A stretch of 64,000 bases of DNA, taken from Rhodospirillaceae bacterium. Lineage in GTDB: Bacteria; Pseudomonadota; Alphaproteobacteria; Reyranellales; Reyranellaceae. The stretch covers positions 1-64,000 of the forward strand of contig WOUR01000003.1 of NCBI GenBank assembly GCA_009772935.1. The letters run 5' to 3'. Below, piece after piece: positions 26,756 through 35,462 of the stretch; position 1 is the first letter of the stretch; the number at the start of each line of letters is the position of its first letter. A program made the translations under genes and the position numbers. The notes under the pieces were generated by a model. That model was not told the origin of the DNA. It saw only the letters and a list, made by a program, of their open reading frames with translations, and searched no databases.

Positions 26756-27321
26756 GTTTGTTCAAGAGTTTTGGCATGACCCGTCGTTCGTTCGTTTTTA
26801 CGGCCCCGCTCCTGTCGGCCGTACCGACGGTCGCCTACGCCCAGTCTGACCAGTGGCAGACCGTGGTCGGACCCGACCTGCGTTTCCGGCTGGAAATGCC
26901 GGCTCCGGTCAACAAGACCACGGCGGCCGAGAAGGAAAAGGGACATGCCGGCGAGAGGATCGCCTGGGCCTCCAAGCGTGCCGACGAGATGTTCGACTTC
27001 GACTATGTCGACTACGACCCCGGTTGGTTCTCGTCCAAGGACGGCAAGGAGATGGCGCGCGAGCTGGGACGCGGCGAAGCCGAGAAGGCCTTCCCGCGAG
27101 CCACGTTCAAGTACGTGCTCGACGAGCCGGTCACATTGCAGGGCTGGGACGGCTACGCGCTCGACATCGCCGACCAGCAGGGATCGCTGGTGATGATGCG
27201 CACCTACATCGTGAAGGACCGGCTCTATCGCCTGCTGGTCACGGCGAAGAACGACGAGGAGACGAAGGCGGCCGCCGCGCGTTTCCTGGGCTCGCTCAGG
27301 TTGGCGGAGACCAAGAGCTAG
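26752..27321 (+). CDS. Exported hypothetical protein
   Basis: 189 residues. An N-terminal MTRRSFVFTAPLLSAVPTVAYAQ has the Arg-Arg-x-Phe pattern of Tat signals, cleaved after YAQ. The mature part (WQTVVGPDLRFRLEMPAPV ... RTYIVKDRLYRLLVTA) resembles small periplasmic proteins with a PsbP/DUF1795-like beta sheet, but I do not assign a family. The start overlaps the VOC stop as ATGA. Confidence 0.7.
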   Translation: MSLFKSFGMTRRSFVFTAPLLSAVPTVAYAQSDQWQTVVGPDLRFRLEMPAPVNKTTAAEKEKGHAGERIAWASKRADEMFDFDYVDYDPGWFSSKDGKEMARELGRGEAEKAFPRATFKYVLDEPVTLQGWDGYALDIADQQGSLVMMRTYIVKDRLYRLLVTAKNDEETKAAAARFLGSLRLAETKS

Positions 27322-27322
27322 G

Positions 27323-28309
27323 ATGCGCATCTGCGTTTTCGGCGCCGGCGCCATCGGCGGCAACTATGCGACGCGTCTCGCGGCGGCAGGTAACGACGTC
27401 TCCGTCGTGGCGCGCGGGCCCCATCTCGAGGCGATCCGGGCCAACGGCCTCACGCTGCTGACAGGTGACAAGAAGATCGTCGCCAAGGTTGCGGCCAGCG
27501 ACCGGCCTGCCGAGCTCGGCCCGCAGGACGTGGTGATCTCGACCCTGAAGGCCTCCAGCCTGTCGGCCATCGCCGACACGGTGTCGCCGTTGCTGGGCCC
27601 CGGGACGCCCGTCGTCTTCGCCCAGAACGGTATTCCCTGGTGGTACGGTCACGGGCTGGGCAAGGACCGGCCCAAGGCACCCGACCTGTCGCGCCTCGAT
27701 CCCGGCGGTGCGCTGCTGAAGACGGTGGGCTTCGACCGCACCCTGGGCGGCGTCATCACCTCGTCCAACCATGTGATCGAACCCGGCGTGGTGCGCAACA
27801 TCTCGCCCGACCGCAACGTGCTATGGGTCGGCGAGCCCGACGACCGCTGGACGCCGCGCATCGAGAAACTGCGCGAGACCCTGATCGCGGCGGGCATTTC
27901 CTCGCCGTCGACGACCGACATCCGCTACGACATCTGGCACAAGCTGATGGCGAACCTCACGGGCTCGACCCTCTGCCTCATCCTGCGCCAGCCGACGACC
28001 ATCCAGGCGACGCCGATGATCAACCGCCTGGCCCGCCGCGCCCATGCGGAGGCGCTGGCCGTCGCAGCCGCTCATGGCGTCGTGCTCGACGACTCGCCCG
28101 ACGTCCGTTACGGACCGAGTCGCGTCTATCCCGACCATCGCCCGTCGATCCTGCAGGACTACGAGGGCGGCCGGCCGATGGAGATCGAGGCCATCGTGCG
28201 CGCCCCGGTCGCCTTCGCGCGCGCCGCCGGCATCGACACGCCGACGCTCGACGCCATCGAATCGATCGCGGTCAGCCTGGCCGAATCGAAGGGCCTCTAT
28301 CGATCCTGA
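27323..28309 (+). CDS. Ketopantoate reductase family protein (PanE/ApbA-like)
   Basis: 328 residues. Rossmann start MRICVFGAGAIGGNYATRLA binds NADP; VVFAQNGIPWWY and the C-terminal helix with YDIWHKLMANLTGS carrying the catalytic Lys (WHKL) and Asn are typical of PanE. Closing segments HRPSILQDYEGGRPMEIEAI match the C-terminal ketopantoate-reductase domain. The true substrate could be another 2-oxo acid. It starts one base after the previous stop. Confidence 0.85.
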   Translation: MRICVFGAGAIGGNYATRLAAAGNDVSVVARGPHLEAIRANGLTLLTGDKKIVAKVAASDRPAELGPQDVVISTLKASSLSAIADTVSPLLGPGTPVVFAQNGIPWWYGHGLGKDRPKAPDLSRLDPGGALLKTVGFDRTLGGVITSSNHVIEPGVVRNISPDRNVLWVGEPDDRWTPRIEKLRETLIAAGISSPSTTDIRYDIWHKLMANLTGSTLCLILRQPTTIQATPMINRLARRAHAEALAVAAAHGVVLDDSPDVRYGPSRVYPDHRPSILQDYEGGRPMEIEAIVRAPVAFARAAGIDTPTLDAIESIAVSLAESKGLYRS

Positions 28310-28409
28310 GGATCCGCGCTACCGGCCCGGGCGAAGGGAGAGGGCTGGCCGAGCGGACAGCAAGGAAAAAGCAGTGGCCCTGCGTCGAAGGACCCTTGGC
28401 GGTTGAAAT

Positions 28410-28536
28410 AGGCCGTTCAGAAGCACCGGGGAGCAACATTGTTGCGCCAGTGGTCTCCCTCCCCAGAATCCGGGGGTGCGACAGTCGTTTCGTTTATTTC
28501 GTTTATTGGCCCTGACGCCGATGTTTTGAACGGCCT
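28410..28536. repeat. 127-bp element with 10-bp terminal inverted repeats
   Basis: aggccgttca (28410-28419) and tgaacggcct (28527-28536) are perfect inverted repeats. Inside are a gcacc/ggtgc inversion and a central caacattgttg palindrome. It sits between convergent genes and is AT-richer on its right. It could be a small non-autonomous element or a bulky terminator; no flanking duplication was seen. Confidence 0.4.
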
Positions 28537-28544
28537 GTCGAGCC

Positions 28545-29990
28545 TCAGGTCGCCGTGCCGCCCACGGTGAGAGCGTCGATGCGCAGGGTCGGCTGGCCGA
28601 CGCCGACGGGGACGCCCTGGCCATCCTTGCCGCAGGTGCCGATGCCGGGATCGAGCGACATGTCGTTGCCGACCATGCCGACGCGGGTCAGCGCCTCGGA
28701 GCCGGCACCGATCAGGGTGGCGCCCTTGACCGGGCGGCCGAGCTTGCCGTCCTCGATCAGGTAGCCCTCGGTCACGCTGAACACGAACTTGCCCGACACG
28801 ATGTCGACCTGGCCGCCGCCGAAGTTGGCGCAGTACAGGCCCTTCTTGACGGAGGCGATGATCTCCTTCGGGTCTTTGTCGCCGCCCAGCATGAAGGTGT
28901 TGGTCATGCGCGGCATCGGCGCATGGGCGTGGCCCTGGCGGCGGCCGTTGCCGGTCGGCTTCACGCCCATCAGGCGGGCGTTCATGCGGTCCTGCATCAG
29001 GCCGACCAGACGACCGTCCTCGATCAGCACGTTGCGCTGCGTGGGCGTGCCCTCGTCGTCGATGGTGAGCGAGCCGCGACGGTCGTTCAGGGTGCCGTCG
29101 TCGACCACGGTCACGCCCGGCGAGGCGATCATCTCGCCCATCAGATGGCTGAACATCGATGTCTTCTTGCGGTGGAAGTCGCCTTCCAGCCCGTGCCCGA
29201 CCGCCTCGTGCCACAGGACGCCCGACCAGCCGGCGCCCAGCACGACAGGCATCTCGCCGGCCGGTGCGTCGATCGAATCGAGGTTCACCAGCGCCTGGCG
29301 GATCGCCTCGTCGGCCTCCTTCTGCCAGTAGCCCGGCAGGAAGATGTCGCCATAGGCGGCGCGGCGGCCGCTGCCGGTGCTGCCGGCCTCCATGCGCGAG
29401 CCGTCGGCGCAGACCACGCTGACGTTCAGCCGCACCAGCGGCCGCACGTCGGCAGCGCGCCAGCCGCCGGCGCGCACGATCTCGACGACCTGCCACGACC
29501 CCGACAGCGAGACCGAGACCTGGCGCGCCTTCGGCTCCTTGGCGCGGACATAGGCGTCGATCTCCTGCATCAGCGCGACCTTCCGGGCGAAGGGCACGCC
29601 GTCGATCGGATTGTCGTCGGCGTAGAGGAGGTGATTGGTGCCGCGCGGGGACTCATCGGACTTGCCGCCACGGCCCGCGCGCACCGTCTTCACCGTCTCC
29701 GCCGCCCGCTTCAGCGCCTGCTCGTCGAGCGCCGAGGCATGGGCGAAGCCGGTGACGTCGCCCGCCACCGCGCGCAGGCCGAAGCCCTGCGAGGTGTCGA
29801 ATGACGCGCTCTTCAGCTTGCCGTCGTCGAAGGACAGGCTCTCGCTCTGGACATATTCGAGGAACAGCTCGCCGTCGTCGGTGCCGGCCAGCGCGTCGTC
29901 GACCATCTTGGCCGTCTTGCCCCGGTCGAGGCCGCCCTTGCCGAAGAACAGGCCGTCGGCGGTGGCGAGATGGTTGATCGACTTGCTCAT
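28545..29990 (-). CDS. tldD: Metalloprotease TldD
   Basis: 481 residues, the normal length. The zinc motif HEAVGH is at 261-266 followed by GLEGD, and the C-terminal GIGTCGKDGQ carries a conserved Cys. TldD works with TldE (PmbA) as a heterodimer that degrades peptides and matures some antibiotics or toxins. No tldE/pmbA gene is in the window; in many bacteria it is unlinked. Upstream is the quinone oxidoreductase gene, 24 bases away. Confidence 0.93.
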   Translation of the reverse strand: MSKSINHLATADGLFFGKGGLDRGKTAKMVDDALAGTDDGELFLEYVQSESLSFDDGKLKSASFDTSQGFGLRAVAGDVTGFAHASALDEQALKRAAETVKTVRAGRGGKSDESPRGTNHLLYADDNPIDGVPFARKVALMQEIDAYVRAKEPKARQVSVSLSGSWQVVEIVRAGGWRAADVRPLVRLNVSVVCADGSRMEAGSTGSGRRAAYGDIFLPGYWQKEADEAIRQALVNLDSIDAPAGEMPVVLGAGWSGVLWHEAVGHGLEGDFHRKKTSMFSHLMGEMIASPGVTVVDDGTLNDRRGSLTIDDEGTPTQRNVLIEDGRLVGLMQDRMNARLMGVKPTGNGRRQGHAHAPMPRMTNTFMLGGDKDPKEIIASVKKGLYCANFGGGQVDIVSGKFVFSVTEGYLIEDGKLGRPVKGATLIGAGSEALTRVGMVGNDMSLDPGIGTCGKDGQGVPVGVGQPTLRIDALTVGGTAT

Positions 29991-30014
29991 TGCGGTCCTG
30001 CCTTCTTCTCGCCC

Positions 30015-30986
30015 TCAGACGACGAGGACGATCTTTCCAAAATGGGCATTGGCCTTCATGTGCGCAAGCGCGGCGGCGGCCTCGGACAGGGGGAAGGTCT
30101 TGTCGATCGGCAGGCTGAGCTTGCCGTCCTCGATGGCCGGCCACAGGTCCTTGCGGGCGGCCTGCACGATATCGCGCACCTCCTCGGGGCTGCGGGTGCG
30201 GAAGGTGACGCCGATATGGTCGATGCGCTTCAGCGCATGCAGGTCGAAGTTGAACTCGCCCTTCATGCCGCCCAGCCGGCCGACATTGACGATGCGGCCG
30301 AGGATGGCGGCGGCTTCCATGTTCTGGTTCATCACGCCGCCGGAGACCTGGTCGACGATCAGGTCGACGCCCTTGCCGCCGGTTGCTTCCTTGACCTTCT
30401 CCGGCCACTTCGGATCGCGCGTATCGATGGCGACGTCGCAGCCGAACTCTCCCAGCCGCGCGCGGCGGCCGTCGTTGGTCGAGCTGCCGAGCACGACCGA
30501 GGCGCCCATGATCTTTGCGATCTGCATGCCGAGCAGGCCGACGCCCGAGCTGGCGCCCTGGATCAGCACGGTCTCACCCTTCTTGAGGCGGCCGGCGCCG
30601 ACCAGCGCATTATGCATGGTCTGCACGGCCACGGGCATGCAGGCGGCCTGTTCGTAGCTCATGTTGTTGGCTGGGATCTTGTGGGCGCGGCCCGCGTCGG
30701 TGATTGCGTATTCGGCGAATCCACCGGCCGCCGAGCTCATGACCCTGTCGCCCGGCCTGAAGTCCTTCACGTCGGGCCCGACCGCCTCGACCTCGCCCGC
30801 GCATTCCAGGCCGACGATGGTGCCGGGGCCGCCGATGCGGCCGTGTGAGTGGCCCGAGGCGACCGCGAGGTCCGCTCGGTTGAGCGACGCCGCCTTCACC
30901 TTGATGAGGATCTCGTTGGCCTTCGGTGTGGGCTTGGGAGCGTCGATGTACTGGACGCCCTTGTCGGTGACGACGGCTGCCTTCAT
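30015..30986 (-). CDS. Zinc-independent quinone oxidoreductase (MDR superfamily)
   Basis: 323 residues. GroES-like N-terminal domain (ASLNRADLAVASGHSHG, GLECAGEVEAVG) and NADPH site QGASSGVGLLGMQIAK. No structural or catalytic zinc cysteines, so it belongs with quinone oxidoreductases/enoyl reductases. C-terminal ALAHMKANAHFGKIVLVV is typical. It probably shares a transcript with tldD. Confidence 0.87.
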   Translation of the reverse strand: MKAAVVTDKGVQYIDAPKPTPKANEILIKVKAASLNRADLAVASGHSHGRIGGPGTIVGLECAGEVEAVGPDVKDFRPGDRVMSSAAGGFAEYAITDAGRAHKIPANNMSYEQAACMPVAVQTMHNALVGAGRLKKGETVLIQGASSGVGLLGMQIAKIMGASVVLGSSTNDGRRARLGEFGCDVAIDTRDPKWPEKVKEATGGKGVDLIVDQVSGGVMNQNMEAAAILGRIVNVGRLGGMKGEFNFDLHALKRIDHIGVTFRTRSPEEVRDIVQAARKDLWPAIEDGKLSLPIDKTFPLSEAAAALAHMKANAHFGKIVLVV

Positions 30987-31045
30987 GGCGCTTCTCCCTG
31001 GAAAACGGCTTGTGATTCAGGCGTCCTGCTTAGCAGGGGACCGTC

Positions 31046-31069
31046 GAGCGGCCTATGCCTGCGCCGCTC
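31046..31069. other. 7-bp hairpin in a divergent promoter region
   Basis: gagcggc (31046-31052) and gccgctc (31063-31069) flank a ten-base loop in the 217-base gap between the quinone oxidoreductase gene (minus) and the oxygenase-like gene (plus). No T-run follows closely. It might be a regulatory structure; the rest of the gap shows no gene. Confidence 0.3.
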
Positions 31070-31203
31070 TCTTCACGGTTTTCTCAGCACACGTTTCGAT
31101 GGGTGGGAGGGGCACGATCGAGCTGAAGACCGCCGCGCGTTCATTCGTTGTGAAAGGGCAAAATATACACTAGATGTGAGTGATTCAGTGCGTGAGAAAT
31201 GAC

Positions 31204-31842
31204 ATGAAAATCAAGCAGCAGGTCCAGGAGCTGTTCCCCACGCCGCTCTGGATCCTCGACATCGCCCCCGCCGAGGCGGCGCCCTTCAACGCCCGGCTCA
31301 AGGCCGAGATCGAGACGATCATTTCGCCTCGCCCCCAGCTGCAGAGCGGCAGGAACTGGCAGACGCCGCACGATCTGCATACGCGACCGGGCTTCGCCGA
31401 ACTGGCTGGCTTGATCGAAGTCTCCTCGAAGAGCGTCCTGCAGTATCTTCAGCTCGAGCGCTTTCCACTGATGATCACGGGCTGCTGGGCCAACGTGAAT
31501 CCGCCGGGCAGTTACCATCCCACCCACGCCCACCCGAACAATTTCCTGAGCGGCGTCTACTACGTCGACATACCCGGCAGCGGCACGGAACTCGTCTTCC
31601 AGGATCCGCGGCCGATCTCGATCATGCCGTGGAGCGGAAAGCCCACGAACGTGACGGCCAATGCATCCGTAGCCCAGCCGCAGCCCGGCCGGATGGTGAT
31701 ATTCCCGTCCTGGCTGCGCCACCACGTGCCTTCCAACGAAGGCACGACGGAGCGGGTCAGCATCTCGTTCAACCTCATGTTCACCAACTACGCCGAGACG
31801 CTGGCCGCGCCGAGGTGGAAGGCCTCGGCGGGCGCCCCGTAG
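31204..31842 (+). CDS. TIGR02466-like putative 2OG-Fe(II) oxygenase
   Basis: 212 residues. The opening QELFPTPLWILDI and the central NPPGSYHPTHAHPNNFLSG with later PSWLRHHVPSN and RVSISFNLMF give the His...His and Arg pattern of double-stranded beta-helix oxygenases in the TIGR02466 family. Proposed iron ligands are in the HTHAH cluster and HHV. The substrate is unknown. ATG 31204 begins homology; an upstream start would add eight residues. The final codons lie in a hairpin shared with the convergent ligase gene. Confidence 0.8.
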   Translation: MKIKQQVQELFPTPLWILDIAPAEAAPFNARLKAEIETIISPRPQLQSGRNWQTPHDLHTRPGFAELAGLIEVSSKSVLQYLQLERFPLMITGCWANVNPPGSYHPTHAHPNNFLSGVYYVDIPGSGTELVFQDPRPISIMPWSGKPTNVTANASVAQPQPGRMVIFPSWLRHHVPSNEGTTERVSISFNLMFTNYAETLAAPRWKASAGAP

Positions 31843-31851
31843 CGGCGCCCG
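31829..31851. terminator. 8-bp hairpin spanning a stop codon between convergent genes
   Basis: cgggcgcc (31829-31836) pairs with ggcgcccg (31844-31851); the loop holds the oxygenase-like gene's TAG. The convergent ligase gene stops 11 bases away. No T-run, so its function as terminator is inferred from position. Confidence 0.45.
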
Positions 31852-31861
31852 ACGTTCCTCG

Positions 31862-33403
31862 CTAGGCGATCCTGCTCGCCATGCCCTGCCAGTAGCGGTC
31901 GCGCAGCAGGCGCTTGTAGAGCTTGCCGGTCGGATGGCGCGGCAGCTCCTCTTCGAAGTCGACGCTGCGCGGGCACTTGATGGCCGAGAGATGCTGCTTG
32001 CAGTAGGCAATCAGCTCCTCGGCCAGCGCGGGGCCGGCGTCTTCCATGTGGCGCGGCTGGACGACGGCCTTCACTTCCTCGCCGAAGTCGGGGTTGGGCA
32101 CGCCGAACACGGCACAGTCCATCACCTTCGGGTGGTTGATCAGCAGGTTCTCGCATTCCTGCGGGTAGATGTTCACCCCGCCGGAGATGATCATGAAGGC
32201 CTTGCGGTCGGTCAGGTGCAGGAAGCCGTCGGCATCGAGGTAACCCACGTCGCCGAGCGTGCTCCAGCCCTTGGCATGACGCGACTCGGCGGTCTTCTTC
32301 GGATCGTTGTGATATTCGAACGGCCGCCCATCGGCGAAATAGACGGTGCCGGATTCGCCGGTCGGGAGCTCGTTGCCCTCGTCGTCGCAGATCTTGAGCT
32401 TGCCGATGATGGCGCGGCCGACCGTGCCCTTGTGCGCCATCCATTCCTGGGCGTTGCACATGGTGAGGCCGTTGCCTTCGGTGCCGCCGTAGTATTCCCA
32501 GATGATCGGCCCCCACCACGCAATCATCGCTTCCTTGGTCGGGATCGGGCAGGGCGCGGCGGCGTGGATCACGCACTTCAGCGACGAGACGTCGTACTTC
32601 GCGCGCACCTCCTCCGGCAGCTTCAGGAAGCGCACGAACATGGTCGGGACGACCTGCGTGTGCGTGATCTTGTACTTCGGAATCAGCGACAGATATTCCT
32701 CGGCGTCGAAATGCTCCATGATCACCGAAGTGCCGCCCAGCCGCATGACGCTCATGTTGAAACGCAGCGGAGCCGCATGATAGAGCGGCGCCGGCGACAG
32801 ATAGACGGTGTCGCTGTCGATGCCATAGAGCTTGCGGCTGACGGCGAGCAGCGGATTGTCGAAGTCGATCGGCTGCTTCTCGACCACCGGCATGACGCCC
32901 TTGGGCCGTCCCGTCGTTCCCGACGAATAGAGCATGTCGTGACCGGCCGTCTCGTCGGCGATGGGAGTCGCGGGAAAGCGCGCGACCGCATCCTCCCAGG
33001 ACTCGTAGCCGGGGATCGTGCCGTCGATCATGAAGCGATGCGGCGCGCCCGTCATCAGCGGCACCAGGTCCGCCGCCTTGTCGGCCAACGCCTTGGAGGT
33101 GACGAACAGCCGGGCGCCGCAGTCGGTCACGATATAGTCGACCTCGGCGGCGGTGAGGCGCGAGCTGATCGCCGTATAGACCAGGCCCGAGCGCTGGGCG
33201 CCCCAGCAGATCTCGAAGAAGCGCGGGTTGTTCTCGAGAAAGATGGCGACATGGTCGCCGGCCTGGAGGCCGAGCGAGCGGAAGAGCTGCGCGATGCGGT
33301 TGGACTGCTCGTCGAGCTGGCGATAGGTCACCGTCTCGCCGCTGCCGGCCATGATGTAGGCGGGCTTGTCGGGATGGGTGCGGGCGTGATGATAGGGATG
33401 CAT
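31862..33403 (-). CDS. AMP-dependent acyl-CoA synthetase/ligase
   Basis: 513 residues of the ANL superfamily. ATP-binding P-loop YSSGTTGRPKG, A5 motif YYGGTEGNG, A7/A8 STLGDVGYLDADGFLHLTDR, hinge SGGVNIYPQE, and a C-terminal catalytic Lys in HPTGKLYKR are all present. It activates a carboxylic acid to its CoA thioester via the acyl-AMP. Resembles FadD/CaiC-like synthetases; chain length or aromatic preference cannot be read. Single gene. Confidence 0.92.
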   Translation of the reverse strand: MHPYHHARTHPDKPAYIMAGSGETVTYRQLDEQSNRIAQLFRSLGLQAGDHVAIFLENNPRFFEICWGAQRSGLVYTAISSRLTAAEVDYIVTDCGARLFVTSKALADKAADLVPLMTGAPHRFMIDGTIPGYESWEDAVARFPATPIADETAGHDMLYSSGTTGRPKGVMPVVEKQPIDFDNPLLAVSRKLYGIDSDTVYLSPAPLYHAAPLRFNMSVMRLGGTSVIMEHFDAEEYLSLIPKYKITHTQVVPTMFVRFLKLPEEVRAKYDVSSLKCVIHAAAPCPIPTKEAMIAWWGPIIWEYYGGTEGNGLTMCNAQEWMAHKGTVGRAIIGKLKICDDEGNELPTGESGTVYFADGRPFEYHNDPKKTAESRHAKGWSTLGDVGYLDADGFLHLTDRKAFMIISGGVNIYPQECENLLINHPKVMDCAVFGVPNPDFGEEVKAVVQPRHMEDAGPALAEELIAYCKQHLSAIKCPRSVDFEEELPRHPTGKLYKRLLRDRYWQGMASRIA

Positions 33404-33568
33404 GACGGCCGCATAAGAGCGGACGGGAAGGACGCTCGCAAGCGTTGTGCTCTGTTCCGCTCTTCGGCTCCCTGCTGACCGGTCAGGACCTGATCGTGGA
33501 TGGCGGCGACAGGCGTCGCCGGGCGGGGTTCCCTGCTATCATCGGCCCTTTCAGGACATGGTGGAGCG

Positions 33569-34417
33569 ATGACAAGTGTGACGGTGCGTAGCGAGCAGGC
33601 GTGCTTTGGCGGAACGATCGGGTTCTACAGCCACGCCTCGGGAGAGACCGGCGCAGAGATGAAGTTCTCGGTCTTCATGCCCTCGAAGGCCCCGTCGCGC
33701 CCGTTTCCGTCGCTCTATTTCCTCGCTGGCCTCACCTGCACCGAGGAGACGTTCATGATCAAGGCGCACGCCTTGCGTCATGCCGCCGAGCTGGGACTCC
33801 TCCTCGTGACGCCGGACACCAGCCCGCGCGGCCTCGGCCTGCCGGGCGAGGACGACAGTTGGGATTTCGGCACGGGGGCCGGTTTCTATCTCGATGCCGA
33901 GGCAGAGCCGTGGAAGCGGAACTACCGCATGTATTCCTACGTGACGAAGGAGCTGCCGGCGCTGATCGAAGCCCATTTCCCGGTCGAAGCGGGACGGCGT
34001 GGCGTGTTCGGCCATTCGATGGGCGGCCACGGCGCGCTGGTGGCGGCGCTGAAGGACCCACAGGCCTATCGGTCGGTCTCGGCCTTCGCGCCGATCTGCA
34101 ATCCCGTGGCCGTGCCGTGGGGAGAGAAGGCGTTCGGCAACTATCTCGGCGCCGATCGCGCGCGCTGGGCCGCGTGGGATGCCTGCGAACTTCTGAAGCA
34201 GGGGAGCCGCTTCCCGGGGCCCGTTCTCGTCGACCAGGGCCTGACGGACCAGTTCCTCGCGGGACAGCTTCGGCCCGACGCCCTCCAGGCGGCGGCCGAT
34301 GGTGCGGGACAGCAACTGATCCTGCGGCGGCACGAGGGCTACGACCACTCCTACTGGTTCATCCAGACCTTCATCGAAGACCATCTCAAATGGCATGCCG
34401 AGAGGCTCGGCGCGTAA
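33569..34417 (+). CDS. fghA: S-formylglutathione hydrolase
   Basis: 282 residues, the standard size for esterase D/FghA. Signature segments: PSLYFLAGLTCTEETFM, DTSPRG, GAGFYLDA, nucleophile GHSMGGHGA with Ser150, acid in DQGLTDQFL, and base His in HEGYDHSYWF. It cleaves S-formylglutathione to glutathione and formate. With gshA (24522) and fdsGBAD (51216-56302) in the same window this completes the later part of formaldehyde detoxification; the formaldehyde-activating dehydrogenase is not here. GGAG precedes ATG 33569. Confidence 0.93.
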   Translation: MTSVTVRSEQACFGGTIGFYSHASGETGAEMKFSVFMPSKAPSRPFPSLYFLAGLTCTEETFMIKAHALRHAAELGLLLVTPDTSPRGLGLPGEDDSWDFGTGAGFYLDAEAEPWKRNYRMYSYVTKELPALIEAHFPVEAGRRGVFGHSMGGHGALVAALKDPQAYRSVSAFAPICNPVAVPWGEKAFGNYLGADRARWAAWDACELLKQGSRFPGPVLVDQGLTDQFLAGQLRPDALQAAADGAGQQLILRRHEGYDHSYWFIQTFIEDHLKWHAERLGA

Positions 34418-34538
34418 ATCCGGGATCCGTGCGGGTGGCGGCCAGACGAGGTGCCGGCCGCAGGCGAGCGGAATGCCGACGTTCGCGGCCGTTGACCCGG
34501 TTCCGCCCTTCGGCTTTATTCGCCGCGCACGACAGTGT

Positions 34539-34623
34539 GCCCCCGTGGCGGAATTGGTAGACGCGCCTGACTCAAAATCAGGTTCCTCACGGAGTGTTGG
34601 TTCGAGCCCGACCGGGGGTACCA
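34539..34623 (+). tRNA. tRNA-Leu (anticodon CAA)
   Basis: Acceptor stem GCCCCCG pairs with CGGGGGT (a G-U at position 1-72), then A and an encoded CCA. Anticodon stem CCTGA/TCAGG with loop CTCAAAA gives CAA; a long class II variable arm and the T arm GTTGG-TTCGAGC-CCGAC follow. The 3' side borders a lower-GC stretch with unusual genes, so it could be an integration target. Confidence 0.96.
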
Positions 34624-34864
34624 TTGTGCCAAAGACCTCGACCCGCCCGAGTTCGCTCTTCCGGTAGCAAGGCGGTCTCTCCGTGGGCCACTGGAACTGC
34701 CTCGATGAGGTCCAGCGGGCGTTATCGGGATGCTTCGAACACTTGATGGACCACAGGGTGATCGGGTATTGGCAACCCGCCATCTGCACGCGGCTGTACG
34801 GTAAGAAGTAGGCCCTTTGCGATCACGTTGAGTTCCAGAAGCCACTTCTCCGAAATTGAATCCC
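34624..34864. other. Lower-GC spacer after tRNA-Leu
   Basis: No certain gene. A short open frame, GTG 34683 to TAG 34811 (42 codons, with WNCLDEVQRAL and IGYWQPAICTRL), is not recognised and could be a gene remnant. No direct repeat of the tRNA 3' end was found within this gap. Confidence 0.35.
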
Positions 34865-35002
34865 ATGCCGGCATTCGAATACGACAATAACGGACTTCCG
34901 TCCGGCATCGAGCGCGTATGCGCAGCCCCCAACTTGGGTGCGCACGCCGAAAAGCATCTCGTGGAGGGAACCCGCGCGGTGGGGGGACGTGTGAGCAAGT
35001 GA
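34865..35002 (+). CDS. Small hypothetical protein coupled to the SET-domain gene
   Basis: 45 residues, MPAFEYDNNGLPSGIERV... to GGRVSK. Soluble, with no motif recognised. Its TGA overlaps the GTG start of the SET-domain gene (GTGA at 34999-35002), the same four-base coupling seen at several real gene pairs in this window. No strong ribosome site is visible. Moderate confidence only because of its size. Confidence 0.4.
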   Translation: MPAFEYDNNGLPSGIERVCAAPNLGAHAEKHLVEGTRAVGGRVSK

Positions 35003-35388
35003 AGCGTGTCGCCAGCCCTCTGACCGTCCGGCCGTATCAGGTCACTGCGATCCGTGGCCGTGGCCTCGGACTCACCGCCTGCTGCATCATCGATCCGCGT
35101 ACCAAGATCGATGATTGCTTCACTTGGGAACTGCCCAGACGGGACATCAAGCACGTCACCGAAACGGTTCTCAACGGCAACTACTTCGATCATCCGGTCT
35201 GTTCCCAACGCGGTCTGGTCGCCATCGGTCACATCTCCCTGATCAATCACGATCCCGAACCGAACTGCGAATGGCGGATGGTCCAGGTCCATGACCGCTG
35301 GATGATCGAGGTGTGGTCGCTTCGCCGCCTTTCTCGCGGCGAGGAGCTGACCTTCGACTACGGCTACGACCCAACCTCGGAGGGGTAA
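34999..35388 (+). CDS. Small SET-domain protein
   Basis: About 129 residues from GTG 34999. SET motifs are in order: an N-terminal GRGLGLTA, then SLINHDPEPNCEW (the Asn-His knot motif) and GEELTFDYGYD (the Glu-Leu-x-Phe-Asp-Tyr motif). SET proteins methylate protein lysines using SAM; short bacterial forms are little studied. The start could be the ATG at 34918, but the coupling favours GTG. Codon choice is less GC-biased than in neighbours, suggesting transfer beside the tRNA. Confidence 0.75.
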   Translation: MKRVASPLTVRPYQVTAIRGRGLGLTACCIIDPRTKIDDCFTWELPRRDIKHVTETVLNGNYFDHPVCSQRGLVAIGHISLINHDPEPNCEWRMVQVHDRWMIEVWSLRRLSRGEELTFDYGYDPTSEG

Positions 35389-35462
35389 AGTCTCGCCGCT
35401 GCGAGGCTTTGCCTGCCTCCGCCCGGAATCGGTGCTGCGCCTCGAGACTCTCGGGCGTCTTG

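Noticed and set aside
34395-34667. Open frame reading VAELVDAPDSKSG on the plus strand
   Set aside because: This is the translation of tRNA-Leu, a well-known artefact; the minus frame with VGLEPTLREEPDFESGA is its antisense twin.
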